From Chromera velia (lineage: Eukaryota; Sar; Chromeraceae): a stretch of 40,511 nt of DNA. Positions 22,659 through 34,333 of this stretch are shown one piece after another. The DNA lies in the NCBI GenBank assembly GCA_018398765.1, contig JAHBMJ010005941.1, positions 1 through 40,511 on the forward strand. The letters run 5' to 3'. The translations under genes and the position numbers were made by a program. The stretch's first letter is position 1. Each line of letters starts with the position of its first letter. The notes beneath the pieces are model-generated. The model did not search any database. It was not told where the DNA came from and saw nothing but the letters and a program-made list of their open reading frames with translations.

Positions 22659-24065
22659 GACAGAAAGGCGGAGAGTCGGGGGGTCTTGAGAGGCGGCTTC
22701 GAAAAGGCTGCAAAGGAAGACAGGAACAAATCAAGCATGTAGGAAAGAACGCACGGACCATGCGAAAGAAAGAAAGACAGACAGAGAGAAACCGATGACA
22801 TGAAATAAGCAAGCGCGTGTGTGCCCTCATTTCGTTTCTGTTCTGTGCTGCAGTTCATCCGTCTAACTTCCTACCGAAATTCATGCAGGCAGTAGGTGAG
22901 AGAGAGAGGGAGAGAGAGAGAGAGACTTCAAAAGTGAAGGCGTTTGTCCGCCGGTGCACATGCATAGAAGAAGTGCTCTTTTCACGAAGTGCGAAATGTT
23001 GCATTCTTCTCTTCTCTTCGGCTGGATTCCTATTCTGTTTAGATGAAGTGGTGAGCAAGAGGGGATGTGTATCTTTGCATGGGCTCCGCGTGGATGCTCT
23101 GTCTGACTGTCTTGCTAGCCGGCTGGCTGTCAGTCTTGCAGTCCTTTTTTCCCCTCCAAAGATCGGAAAGTCTGATGCTCAGCAGGCCAGTCAATTCAGG
23201 GCAAGGTTGGTTTGAAAAATTTGAAGAGTGGATAAATGTCTGTCTCATCTTCAAAATAAGTATCACGGGAAAGATTCAAGTAAAAGTGGCGGTTTGCACT
23301 GCCCTCTTTTGGTTTCCTTTGTCTCTAGCTAGACAACTCACTAGCTGCCTTGTGTCTCATCTCCCACCTCCCCCCCTCATTTTTCCTTCTCTCACTAGAT
23401 TCATCCTATCGGCACAGGCTGTCTGCCTGTTCAAAACTCTTCCTTCCTTCCTGCCTGTCTTCCTTCCTTTCTTTTTTTTTCTCTTCTCTCTTTGGCATGG
23501 CGTTGTTGAAACACCCTCCCTCCAATCTTCCTCTCACGCAATTAAGCAGACAGAGGGAGGATCCCCGTTTCCCTCCCTTTTGTTCGCTCCGGTTCGTCCC
23601 TTTTTTCTGAATGTCCGGTGGGCCGCGCTGTCTTGTCTGGTTTGATGAAGTTTCTATCGAGAAAGGGAACTCAAAGGAAACGGAAGGGAAAAGCCCGCAG
23701 GAAAAAAAGAAAAGAAAAGAAAGACAGAGGGCCCTGGGGGGTGACGCAGAGAGAGCAAGAGAGCTGGGTTTGGTCGAGACTTCCCCTTTTCTCTCCCTCG
23801 CACTCACTCCAGCAATTCATTCGAGACAGAGAAACTCATTTCAGGAAAGACTGACAGACATGTGGTCTGTCTCTGCCCCTGTTTCTTTTTCTTTCTTTCT
23901 TTCTCTCTTTTTTTTTTTCTCTTTGGTTCTGTGTGTCAGCATCTGTCTGTCTCTCCGTCTGTGTAGCCGTGTGTGTGCCTGAAGTTGTTGTGGTGACTTT
24001 GCAATTCCTTCTTCGTCTTTCTTTCTTCCTTGTCCTCTTTCCCTTCTCTTCCAGGATGGACTGCT

Positions 24066-24138
24066 GCAGTGATCCGTTCACCCATCCATCCATTCATTTA
24101 TTCCTTCATTCATTCGTTCATTCATTCATTCATTCATT
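24066..24138. repeat. (CATT)n / (CATC)n tetranucleotide tract
   Basis: Runs of CATC then CATT units, ending in a short GATC run (ATCGATCGATCGA, 24151-24163). Simple repeat, no coding value. Confidence 0.85.
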
Positions 24139-26021
24139 AATGCATCCTGGATCGATCGATCGACATTGCAAGTCATGCCATGATGAGTGAAATTTCAGAA
24201 GGAAGGAAAGAAAGAAAGAAAGAAAGAAGGAAACGAGGGGAGTGGAGTACCCTTTGATCCATGCATGCAGGTTCTTCCTCTCTTTTTTTTTCTGTCGTGT
24301 GTGTATGTGTGGAAGGAAGATTCCCTTTTCCTCTTCCCCACTGCGCACAGAAAGGAAGAGCCTTTTTGCCCCCTTCCCTTCTCTCGATGGTGCAATCTCG
24401 GCGCCATTCTTTCCTTCTTTTCTTCCTCCCTTCTTCTCGTTTTCACTTGTCATCGTCACTTAGTACTTTGACAAACTGGATCACGATCAAAACTTCGTTG
24501 GGGTTCTTTCTTTTCTTTGTGAAATTGGTTTCTTGCCTCTCTTTCCCCCCGCTCTTCGTCTCCCTTTCCGTGTTGGCAGTACCAGTACAACAGTCTCTAC
24601 ACCGTTTTTGTTGAGTCTGTCTGATACGAGACAGACACGCTAGACAGACGTTAGTCGACTGAGAAACCCTCACGCACATTTGTGCATTTTATGAGAATTT
24701 CCAGTTGTGCTTCCGTCTCTTGCACGGTTGTGGCAGAAAGATGCATCCATGGCAATCGTCTGACGGACTGCTTTCTTTATATCCGTTGTTAGGTGCAGTT
24801 TGATGCCTGTCAAGAGACACAGCTGTCTACCGCTCCGTTTCGAAGTTTGTCTCTCTCTTCACCCCCCCCTCTTCTCTTCACAGTGTCACCATTGAATCAG
24901 TCAGTGAGCCTTTCATCCGGACGTCCTGCAGCGAGACCGGAAGAGAAAGAGAGAGAGAGAGAGGCACACACTGAAAGCGAAACGCAATGGGGGAAAACAG
25001 GGCCCACAACACTGAAAGCAGGCAGGAAGGCATTCTCACCCTTTCTTCCCCTCTCCCTCCTTTCTTTCTTTCTTTTTTTTTTTTTTCTTTCTTCCTTTCT
25101 CGTGCAAAAAAAAAATAGAGAAGAGAAACAAGCAAAGGTCGGAAGGGGGGGACAGGGCACGTTGCTCCGTGGGAATGTCACTCACTAGTTTTTGCATTCA
25201 TATGCGTGATTGCCTCCTAATTCGTGTGTCCGTCGGTGCATTTTTGTGGAAATGCAACGAAAGGAAAGTGCAGTGGGGAGCCTACCCGGCTACCTCTTTG
25301 ATTGGCCCTCTCTATTTGTCTCTGTAACCGTGAACCGGGCAGAAATTGGACTTCATTTTCTTCGCTGTGTTTCTGTCTGCGTGGTTTCATGCGTGTCCCT
25401 TTGTTTGCTTTTTGTTGGCAAATGTCATGAAGGTACCATGTGAAAGTTGCCGTGAATACCTATGGCTGTTTCTCTCTATGGCTGCCGTGAGAATGCCTGC
25501 GTGCATGTGAAGTGAAATGGAGGTTCATCTATTTTTGAAGTGAAAATCGAGCGAGCACTGTTGCACCTGCTTTTTGTTCTTTCTTGCTGTTGCTGGTGGT
25601 GGGCACGGGGACGGACCTTTTAGAAGCTTTCGGGGACTGTCGACGGATTTGTCTCCCCGCTGTTCGTGGGTTCACTGAGCGGGTTGTCTTGTTCTTGTGT
25701 GAGTTGTCACTCTCACGCTAAGGACGGGACGGGACGGGACAGTCTGTTTTTTCTTCTTCGTCGTTGATCGATCGTTCGCTCTCTTGTCGATCGCCGGGGG
25801 GGCGTTACTGACCCTTTTGTTTTCTGTTTTGGCAATCTGCTGAAAGAAGAGAAGGGAAGGGGTGCGCGGTGGCCTGCCTCTCGTCTTTTTTCTTTCGTTC
25901 TTCCGCTATCCTGCCATTTTCTGCCAGTGTAGCGCGTGAGAGAAAAGGGGAAGAAAACCATAGTGGATCGTCGGAAAGGGACGACAGTCAGAGGAAGGGA
26001 AAGGAACTCAATCCTCCGGCT

Positions 26022-26042
26022 CTCTCTCTCTCTCTCTCTCTC
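26022..26042. repeat. (CT)n tract
   Basis: Pure CT dinucleotide run. Similar CT-then-GT pairs occur at 26809-26870 and 26364-26398 in the same low-complexity zone. Confidence 0.85.
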
Positions 26043-26364
26043 TGGCTGGCTGGGAAGCGGGTCGGTCCTCTCGTGCGCACCCTTCCTCCCTCCCTCCCTC
26101 GCCATCTCCTTGATACGTGCACTGCGCAAGCACCCATTTTTCTTTCTCCCCATGCTTCCTTTTTGTGAAAGCGGGTGAGAAGATCGAGCGACAGCAGACG
26201 GGGCTAAAGGGACGCAAGGGGGTGGGGAGCAGGGGGAGCCGATCCAAATGAAAATGGGTAACAAGAAAAATGAAAAACGCAGATTGCTTCGTTCAAATTA
26301 TTCATTGAAGTCAACACGCTCGTGCGTGACAAAATAAAGGGCGAGAGAGGAGGGGAGTCTACGA

Positions 26365-26397
<33 letters not shown>

Positions 26398-26805
26398 ATG
26401 AACCGTTTAAGCTTACAGACAGCCTCGTTGAGGGAGGCCTGTGGAGCATCTGGCGTTGCTCCATCCATCTCTGCATGTGTCCTTTTCTTCTTCCTCTTCT
26501 TCTTCCGTGCCGAGCTGCATGCGCCTCCTACCAGGACACCTTTCTTGAGCCTGTCCTGTCATGTATGGACCTCTGCCTGCTTGTCTGCTTGTTTGCATGC
26601 GCTCCTGTGCCAACGGAGTGGATTTAAGGGTGTGAATGAATGCCTGCATGTGCTTCGTTATGTGCACGCAAGCACTCACGAAAGCGCCGCAAGCTGGCTG
26701 TGTCGCTTTGCAAAGCGGTTGAGGCTTGATTGCCTGGAGTGAAAAAACAATGACGTGCTCTTTCCTTATCTGTTTGCCTGCGTTTGTGTCTTCCTTCCCG
26801 TCTTG

Positions 26806-26808
<3 letters not shown>

Positions 26809-26841
<33 letters not shown>

Positions 26842-26876
26842 TTCGTGTGTGTGTGTGTGTGTGTATGTGTGTGTGT
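26809..26876. repeat. (CT)n followed by (GT)n
   Basis: CT run (26809-26838) joined to a GT run (26845-26876) by TTTGTTC. This is the same arrangement as at 12020-12090 and 22269-22340. Confidence 0.9.
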
Positions 26877-27667
26877 CTTTTCTGTAGCCTTCTTGTCTGT
26901 TCGCGGATGTGTGCGGTCTTTCTGTCTGTCTTTGTGTCTCTTTGCCTGCCTATTTTACTGTGTCGCTTCCTGCTTGGCTGCGAGGCTATGCGAAGTGAAG
27001 CGGGGAGGGGAAGGGTGTGAATCCATTGCCTCGGACATGCCCTCACAGTCAGTCATCTGTCGGTCAGCCAGGAACCTGCACGACTGATAGATCGGTTTGA
27101 ATGTACGGTGCAAGTCAAATTAAAGAAGCTCATGTACCTCCTCCCCTTTTCTCCTTTCTTTCTTCTTGCATGTGTCTCTATATTGACTCTTTCTGAATGA
27201 TCAATTTGCGTGTCTCTGTCTTCCTCTTCTCCAAGCTACTGTATCGATGCATGCCCTTGCTCTTGGCGCCATTTGCGCCCGTTATTATTCACCCAACGTT
27301 TCATGAGCCTCACTCTTCAGTGTGAGGATGTCCCTCTCTGACGAGGTCTGATTTAAGGTGAACCCGGCCTATATTAAGCCCTACAGGATGAACCTACTAT
27401 CGCGTGGTGCAGAGCGAATATGAAGTCATTGTTTGCGTGCGCGTAAAAGTGTTTTAAAAAAATAGTATTTGCCCGGCATGCAGTGGACCGCGGAGCTAGC
27501 TGCGGGGGGACCGCGCAGGCTTTGAGCGATTAAAGACGAAACCTAGGGCGAAACGGCGCCAGTTTTGCATGCAGGCAGTGTCAAACACTAAGAACCCTTA
27601 TTAAATCTTACTTAATCCTATCCCGTCTTATCCTCTCCTATCCTATTACTGAGGCCCAGTCTCAAGA

Positions 27668-28363
27668 GCAGCGCACTAAAGATTTTTAATCACCCAGTTT
27701 ACATTAGGAGGCTGATCGACTCCCCCCCCTTTTAATAACCATTTAATTAAATTAATAACTCCCCCGCCTACCTCTGCCCCCCCCTAATATAATAACTTAG
27801 GTCATATAAGTAGTGCACCGCAGGGGGTATCCGGAACTTAAATCCTATTAGGACCATATAAAAATTTATTTGAGTGTCACTGACATGCAAGACCCCCCCC
27901 CCCCNNNNNNNNNNNNNNNNNNNNNNNNNNNNNNNNNNNNNNNNNNNNNNNNNNNNNNNNNNNNNNNNNNNNNNNNNNNNNNNNNNNNNNNNNNNNNNNN
28001 NNNNNNNNNNNCCCCTACCTTCGGCATGCAACCCCCAAAAAAAAAATGAAAACCCAGTTTTTTTAACTTAAAAATGTGTTTTGATATAGTGGAGAAGAAC
28101 AGTTATTTTTGCTTTTTTAGCACGCAAAGACCCCTCCCCCCCCTTAGAGTCCGTTTGCATACCACCGACACTCAAATAAATTTTTATATGGCCCCATTCT
28201 ATGCTATCCCATGTAGTGTCCTATCCTTTAGGTTAACATGAATTACATAACCCCCCCAGATATAACCTCTCCCCCCCCTTAATTAATTAGCTTAACCTAA
28301 CAGTCCTAACTCTAGAGCTAACTGGGCCACTGGGCCGGTTGCCAAAGATCTTTAGTACGCTGC
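27668..28363. repeat. Imperfect inverted repeat around an assembly gap
   Basis: Two nested pairs match in inverse orientation about one centre (~28019). A perfect 25-bp pair lies at 27854-27878 and 28167-28191 (core ATATAAAAATTTATTTGAGT). An outer 16-bp pair lies at 27668-27683 and 28348-28363 (ATCTTTAGTRCGCTGC, one mismatch). Poly-C runs interrupt both arms, and n's at 27905-28011 sit near the centre. It is a second fold-back type element, or an older inverted duplication, just upstream of the LTR element. Confidence 0.7.
27905..28011. other. Assembly gap
   Basis: Run of n flanked on both sides by poly-C. The gap lies at the centre of the inverted repeat, so hairpin and homopolymer structure probably stopped sequencing. 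Confidence 0.98.
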
Positions 28364-28423
28364 GTCCCCTAATAAAAATCTTCTAGTACTACTAGTCTAG
28401 GTAATTATACTGAGACATATTCT

Positions 28424-28428
28424 TCTAT
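28424..28428. repeat. Target-site duplication, left copy (TCTAT)
   Basis: TCTAT precedes the 5' LTR directly and recurs at 34815-34819 directly after the 3' LTR. Five base pairs is the usual target duplication for Ty1/copia integration. Confidence 0.85.
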
Positions 28429-28909
28429 CGTAAAGCTTCAAAGCGCTTCAGAGGTAAAACGTGCAGCGTGAGAGAACTACGTGCGTCATTATTTCAGTAC
28501 CCCGCCTGTGCGTGCGGATTTTCGCTTTATGAGGCATGCAATGAGTTATTTTCCGGGGCCATCAATCTGCCCGTCGATTGATCACCGCGGTCCATTCGAT
28601 ATGATCTCTTCGCTGTCCAAGCAACTGAAGCGTGGTTTGCTTTGGACACTATCGATTCTAAAAATTCGAGTGGATCCGATTGCGCGATTTGAAGTGGATA
28701 GAAAGTCTGCTCTTTGTCTTCGCGTCTAAACTTCATCTTGATTGATTAATCGATTTTTCGGATACTTCGAAGATCTTCGTGTTCTTGTGGGCATCTGCCA
28801 GATTGACATTCTTCATTTCTATTCGTAAGTCCAACTATGTTCAGTTGACTTCTCTCTTTCTTCTTCGAATAAGTTTAGGTGCTTCATCTAGATCATCCTA
28901 AACTTATCG
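28429..28909 (+). repeat. 5' LTR (481 bp)
   Basis: Runs from CGTAAAGCTTC to CCTAAACTTATCG and aligns without gaps to 34334-34814. Ends are CG...CG rather than the usual TG...CA; the boundaries are fixed by the target duplication outside and the PBS inside. It should carry promoter and R region; no TATA box is obvious. Confidence 0.9.
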
Positions 28910-28921
28910 TGGTGCCGGCTT
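28910..28921 (+). other. Primer-binding site
   Basis: TGGTGCCGGCTT begins directly after the 5' LTR. The initial TGG is complementary to the CCA end of a tRNA primer. I do not assign the tRNA. Confidence 0.75.
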
Positions 28922-29001
28922 TTTCTGGGAACGAACGAGGTACCCTTCTTTCAAGCTCTGCTCGTTCGGTTGCATTTCCGTTGCTTTCTTCTCTTCTCGA
29001 A

Positions 29002-32000
29002 ATGCAGCGATCCAACTCTCTGCCTCAGGAGGCTTCTACTCTGAGTGGCAACAATCCTTTTGCCACTCCTGTCCCTGTGCGTGCCTTTGTTACAGACTCG
29101 TCAGGTGACCTTCGTCCGGCTGATGGACCTCCTCCCCATGGAGTCCTCTCGGCCCCTCCTCCAGGCATCATGCAACCACACCCCTCTCCCACATTTGGAC
29201 CAGCTGCAGGAGGTCAACCTCAAGGCTTTTGTTCTTTTGGCCCCCTCACTGCTCCCCCTGTTGCTTCTTCCGAGGATGCTGAGGCCTTCCGCGCCCCTCC
29301 TCCGCAGGCTGCACCTTCCCAGGAGCCTGCCTACTTCGGGATCTCCACTCCCCCCCCGGTTCCTCAAACTGCCGTCCCGGAGTCTGTTCACAACTTCGGT
29401 CCTGGTGGACCTGGCTGGGCTGCCTTCCAGTACGCGCACCCGCCTCCTCTCCAGCAGTTCTCGACTCGTCGCTCCGACTTGGCCAAGAAAGCTCTCGACT
29501 CCGTCAAGTCTTTCTCTGCCGAGAAGGATATCGAGCTCTTCCATGAGTCCATCATTGAGTGTGTCGAGGAAGTACGCTCTCTCGATGGTCCTTCTTCTTT
29601 CGGTCCGGTGGACCTCGCTTCTCTCATTCGACAGAAGCTCTCCGAGGATGTCCTGAACGTTCTCAAGGCGGACCCCGAGTACTCCGTATCCAAGGCCAAC
29701 CCGGATTGGCTGGTGGATTGCCTCCAACATTTCTACTTGGGTCCATTTCCGAAACGCCTTCGCGCTCGCTGGAGCGAGATCAAGTCTTTTGCCCCCTTGG
29801 CTAAGGAGTCTGCTCTGGTATTCGTTGCTCGCGGGCGGAAGATCCTTGGTCGTTACCGTCGTCTGGTTCCGATGACCCCCGAGGCCTTCTCCATGATGGA
29901 GTACTCCGTGCTCTTTGAGACCCTCCCTATTGGCAGCGCTGCCCGCCGGTACGTTGTTACGAACCTTCAAGACCACTCCCCCTCTGGCCTTCGTGACTGT
30001 CTGCGCCAGTACAAGGAGACTGCTATGTCTCAGTCGCCCGGCGCTTCCATCTGGCTTGCGACTATTCCTTTCTCTTCGGGTGGTCAACCTCAAGTCCCCA
30101 GTGCCCCTCAAGGCCATCGTCCTTCGGGTGCCTCTGGTTCGGGTTCTTTCTTCTGCCCTCTGTGCAAGCATACACACAAGAAGGGCATGCATTCGAAGTG
30201 TGCTGGTTGTGGTGCGAACAAACGTTGCGCTACTCAGGGACGTCCATGCCCTGGTGTTTCCCACGAATGCACTCAATGCAAGCAGACGGGTCATTTGGAT
30301 TCCACCTGCATTCAGGAACTCAAGAAGAAGGTCGACGTGAAGCTGGCGACGGTCTCTTTTACTGCGGCGGCGGTGGAGACTACTGAAGACTCTCTGGAGG
30401 ACCCTCACTTCGGCAAAGATGATGGAGCTACTGTGGATGCTGTCGGCAAGAACTACTTGAAGCGTTTGCCCTCCAGCGTACGATACACTGTCTCTCCCCT
30501 TCCTGCGCCTGTGCCTGTTCAGACTGCAGGAGAAGACGGTGTTGTTATGCAGGCGACGCACTCCGCTGACGTCCCTGACATCATGTTTGGAGAAAAGCGT
30601 GCGGATCTTTCTTTCCTCATCCTTCCCGACTCTCCCGTGCCCTTTCTCTTTTCCAAGGCTCTTGCTCAGCGTCTCGGTGCTGTGATGGACTATCGCAGCG
30701 ACTTGATGACAATCCCTTCAGCTTTCGGTGATCCCACGGAGCTTCTTTGGATTGACCTCGGCCGCTATTACGCAATGACGCTCCGACAGGCGCCCGTCTT
30801 CGAAGCGTCTCCTGCTATCTCCGTCACTTTGTCCCCGGCAGGTCCCCCCGCAGCTTTCATGGCTACTGTTTCCGCTCCTGTAGAAGCCCCCCTCCAGGAG
30901 ATTTATGTTTCCGACGATGATGATGACGACTGCCCCAGTCTCTGTGGTAGCTCTGACACCGCTTTCGATTGTGCAGATGGTGAGAGTGCTTGTCCCAATC
31001 AGGGTGAGCATGACACTGTTTCCCTGCCTTCTTCTTTCCCTGCAATCTTTATCAAAACAAGAGAACGTTTCGTTTTCTTATTGTCTAACCTTCAGTCTCT
31101 TGTGATGGAGGTTCACTGCGATTGTGCGCATGTCGGTGTTGAAGATGTTCTTTCCCAGCTGCATCGCGTTTTCTCTTTCGAGGTTTCTGTCCGTTCCCTC
31201 CGTGAAGTGGTACGGAAGGTTCTTGCCTCTTGTATCCCCTGTTCCCGTGTGAAGGGCCCTGTCGGTTTTTCGATTCCTTGTTCCTCCTTCAACAGAGGAG
31301 CCTACCCTGGTGCCCGCCTACACATGAACAGTCAGTATTTCGGCCTTTCCGAGTCCGGACACACCCACCAGCTCTCCATTCTCGAAGACTATCACGATTT
31401 CGGTTTGGGACTTCGCTACAACGGCCCTCCCACTTCTGCCGAGGCTGCTGCCTTCCTTCGAGACGTCTGGATCCCTCGCTTTGGCGCCCCCCTCGAGATT
31501 CGGTGCAACCCCGGATCCGAGTTCATCAGAGAACCTTTCACTTCTCTCTGTACTGAGCTCAACATCATCCTCTCTTTTTCTCCTTCTGGTTACAAGGATG
31601 GGAACTCTCTTGCGGAGCGCTGGCAGCGAGAGGTACTGGTGTCAGTGCGGACGATCCTCCTCGAGAGAGGCCTCCCCCCAACCATGTGGCCGACCGTCTA
31701 CGATGAAGCCATACGGCATCTCAACAACCGTCTCTCTCGATGGGATCCCTCCAAGCCACGTCAGACAGCCGTTTCCGGTGCTGCTCCGCTTCCTTGCTTC
31801 CGTCGATTCCTTTCCTCTCAGCGTCGCCCTTCCCCTGCTGCTCTTCGTAAGTATGCTGTGGGAGATGAAGTGATGTACAACACCGGTGCTTCACTGGGCG
31901 GCGGCCGCTCGGGCCCCGAGCACAAATGTGGCCCAGTCTGGTATCCTTACCATGTCGAAGCGAAAGAGAACGACCATTACTACAAAATTGTGGCGATTGA

Positions 32001-34290
32001 AAACGACACACGCCCTCAGAAGACCTCTGCAAGCCCCCACCAGCTCCGACCTTCTGCTGTGCCCCTCTCTCCCGAGTTAACTGTTGTGTCCTCTTCAGCC
32101 GACCCTTCTTCCTCCGCTTCCGAACCCCCTCTTCCCAGCGCTCCCTCAGGCCCTCTTGCCCCAGGCACGATGGTTGTGGCATCTTCACCTGAGCACTCTC
32201 TTCTCTGGGTTGGAGAGGTGCACGGGGCGGTCCCTTCTGGCGATGACTCTAGAGACTTCCTCTATGAAGTTCACGCATGGGGAACTCATCAGAAGTACGT
32301 TCTCGAGAAGCGTGCTTGGTATCCTAGTCACTATGTGGCTGGCGGCTCTTACGTTACCTATGACTCGAGAGGACGTCGCACAGACCCTGAGATTGTCGAG
32401 CTTCGCCACAGCAATGTGGTTGCTTCTGGATTCGAGATGGTCAAGAACCGTAGAGCTCGTGGCTCCCGTCTTCCCTCTGATTTGTGTGCTCGGCTATCTA
32501 ATGGTTCGCGTGGCTGTTTCTTCTCTCAATATCCTATGTCTGAGCCTACCGATCCTACTGTGCATGCTGCTGTCAACTTTCTGACTTCTTCCGACTGTTC
32601 GACTTCAGTTTTCGCTGCGACTACACACAAGCCTGTCCGTCTCTCTTCTCTGAATTTTAGTGAGCGTGAAGGTGTTCGTGAAGCAGACGCAAAGGAAGAC
32701 AAGGGTTGGCAAGACAGACAGGTGTATGAGCGTGTCCCTCTCACTGTTGTACCTCCCGATGTTCAGCGTGTTCCCCTACAGCAAGTCCGTACAGAGAAGC
32801 TGCGAGATGATGGTACTCGCATCTTCAAGACTCGCACAGTCATTCGAGGAGACCTTGTCAACCGTATCGGTTTGGACGTCACCACTCACCTCTGTCCTCC
32901 CGATGCCATGCGCCTTGTTCTCCAGCTTGCTCTCGATCTTTGCAAGCAGCGCGGCGTCAGCCTCTCTCTCAAGAAGGTAGATGTCATCTAGGCGTACCTC
33001 CAGGCTCCACTTCTGAGCTCCCGTGCTCCTGTGTACGTGCTGCCTCCTCCTGATCACCCAGATCGTGGCCATCACCTATGGAAGCTCTTGAAGGCTGTGT
33101 ACGGTCTCCCCGATGCCGGCAAGGTTTTTGAGGACTTTCTTAGCTCCAAGCTTCGCGAGCTTGGATGGTCTACTACACTCTTTCCTGGTGTCTGGTTTCT
33201 TCGAGGCGCTGATGGAGAGATTCGTGGGATCCTCTGCACGTACGTTGATGACCTGCTTTTGATTGGCATCGGTGAAGACGCTGCTGATCTCTGAGGTCCC
33301 CTCCGAGATCATGTTGTGTGTGGTGATGATACCGATGCCACTTCTGGTCGCTTTGTTGGAGTCCAGTTCGATGTAACTGCTGACGGCATCCTGATCCACT
33401 AGCACGACTACATCTCATCCCTTTCCCTGCCTCTGGAATTTTCCTTCAGCGAGTCCCGTCCTGCTGACAAGCCTCTGTCTATTGGCGCGACTCATGAAGA
33501 GGACATTTCCCCACCTCTCGATGCAGCTGGTACGAGAGTCTACCGAGAACTTCTGGGCCAGGTGGGATACGTTGCCTACTGCACCCGCCCTGATGTCTCG
33601 TTGGCTCATAGCTATCTCTCTCGTTTCATGGCTGCCCCGACGGAGAGAGCTTTCCGCCTTCTCCTTCAGACGATCCGGTACCTTCGATCGACTCCCTCTT
33701 TAGGCATCCCCATCCGTTCCTCTCTCAACCCCGACGAGCTCGTTGCGGTTGTCCACGCAGATGCCTCGTTTGGTACCCCTGACTCTCCCCACCCTCAGAC
33801 TGGCTGGTTGCTCTTTCTCCAAGGGTCTCCCCTTCTCTACAAGAGTCGCCGACAGTCTCGTGTGGCGAGATCTACGACCCGTGCAGAAGTTCTCGCTCTT
33901 GAAGACGCTGTCGATGCCTCTCTTCATTTCGCGGCTTGTCTGATTCCCTTCTACAAGTCCGTGAAGATTGGCATTGGTTGCAATGCCGCCAACGTTCTGC
34001 ACCTTCTCCAGTCTGGTGGTGCCTCCTCTGCTGAGAGAGCTCTCCTCCCTCTGGTCCGTCGTCTGGGAGACCGCGCCTGCGTGGTTCCTCTCTTGGCGGT
34101 GACTGACCTCACTGAACAGCACAAAGTGGGTATCTTCAAGATCTCTACGGACGTGAATGTCTCCGACATCCTAACCAAAGCCCGTGACATTGGATTGCTT
34201 TGTCGGCTCCTCTCTTTGTCCGCGGATGCTCTTGAGCTCTTTGGATTGGCTGAATGTTCTCGTCTGCCCCCTCTTTCTCTCACTCCTTAA
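29002..34290 (+). pseudogene. gag-pol polyprotein, three nonsense codons
   Basis: One frame runs from ATG 29002 to TAA 34290, broken by TAG 32989-32991, TGA 33292-33294 and TAG 33400-33402. Landmarks in order: a Pro-rich start and capsid-like helical region; a CCHC zinc knuckle CTQCKQTGHLDSTC (30268-30309) after a Cys-rich stretch; a degenerate retropepsin-like segment (about 30590-30800); a His/Cys pre-integrase zinc motif (about 31120-31250); the integrase core (about 31300-31740); a chromo-like linker; reverse transcriptase with YVDDLL (33241-33258) and KAVYGLPDAG; and RNase H (about 33740-34180). The integrase triad reads Asn (31327), Asn (31507) and Glu (31615), with Asn-Glu spacing of exactly 35. 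RNase H keeps Asp (33760) and Glu (33886) but has Asn at 33982. No frameshift was seen. All three stops could come from single C-to-T changes. Confidence 0.92.
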
Positions 34291-34316
34291 TTTTTCTTTA
34301 CCTCCGCGCTACCGCT

Positions 34317-34333
34317 GTAAAGAAAAGAACCCC
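34317..34333 (+). other. Polypurine tract
   Basis: TGTAAAGAAAAGAACCC, a purine-rich run directly upstream of the 3' LTR, is the expected plus-strand primer site for reverse transcription. Confidence 0.7.

Larger units (their letters stand above)
22659..27400. other. Low-complexity pyrimidine-rich region, no supported gene
   Basis: Nearly 5 kb downstream of the KA1 gene is dominated by CT, CTTT, TTCC, GT and CATT simple repeats. Long ORFs here (for example near 23067-23645 and 25713-26264) are made of Ser/Leu/Phe or Arg/Glu/Lys from these repeats. A short exon-like segment (TGCAG|TTCATCCG to GTAG|GTGAGAG, 22854-22896) exists but does not join in phase to the preceding exon. The region may be 3' UTR, long intron or spacer. 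Confidence 0.5.

Noticed and set aside
22854-22896. Extra exon for the KA1 gene
   Set aside because: Its borders look good, but the phase does not match the preceding exon, which already reaches a stop soon after the KA1-like domain.
23067-23645. 192-codon plus-strand ORF
   Set aside because: It is hydrophobic because of pyrimidine-rich sequence, has no family features, and overlaps other frames of equal quality.
27303-27335. Small hairpin (CCTCAC...GTGAGG) as an RNA gene
   Set aside because: The stem is only about six base pairs and no tRNA, snRNA or snoRNA boxes accompany it.
29101-30561. 486-codon minus-strand ORF
   Set aside because: It is antisense to the retrotransposon's gag region, which has clear zinc-knuckle and capsid features in the plus frame. 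The antisense frame shows no domain.
32989-33402. Stop-codon reassignment in the host
   Set aside because: The stops are a mix of TAG at Gln positions and TGA at an Arg position, and the host genes use ordinary stops, so nonsense mutation is simpler.
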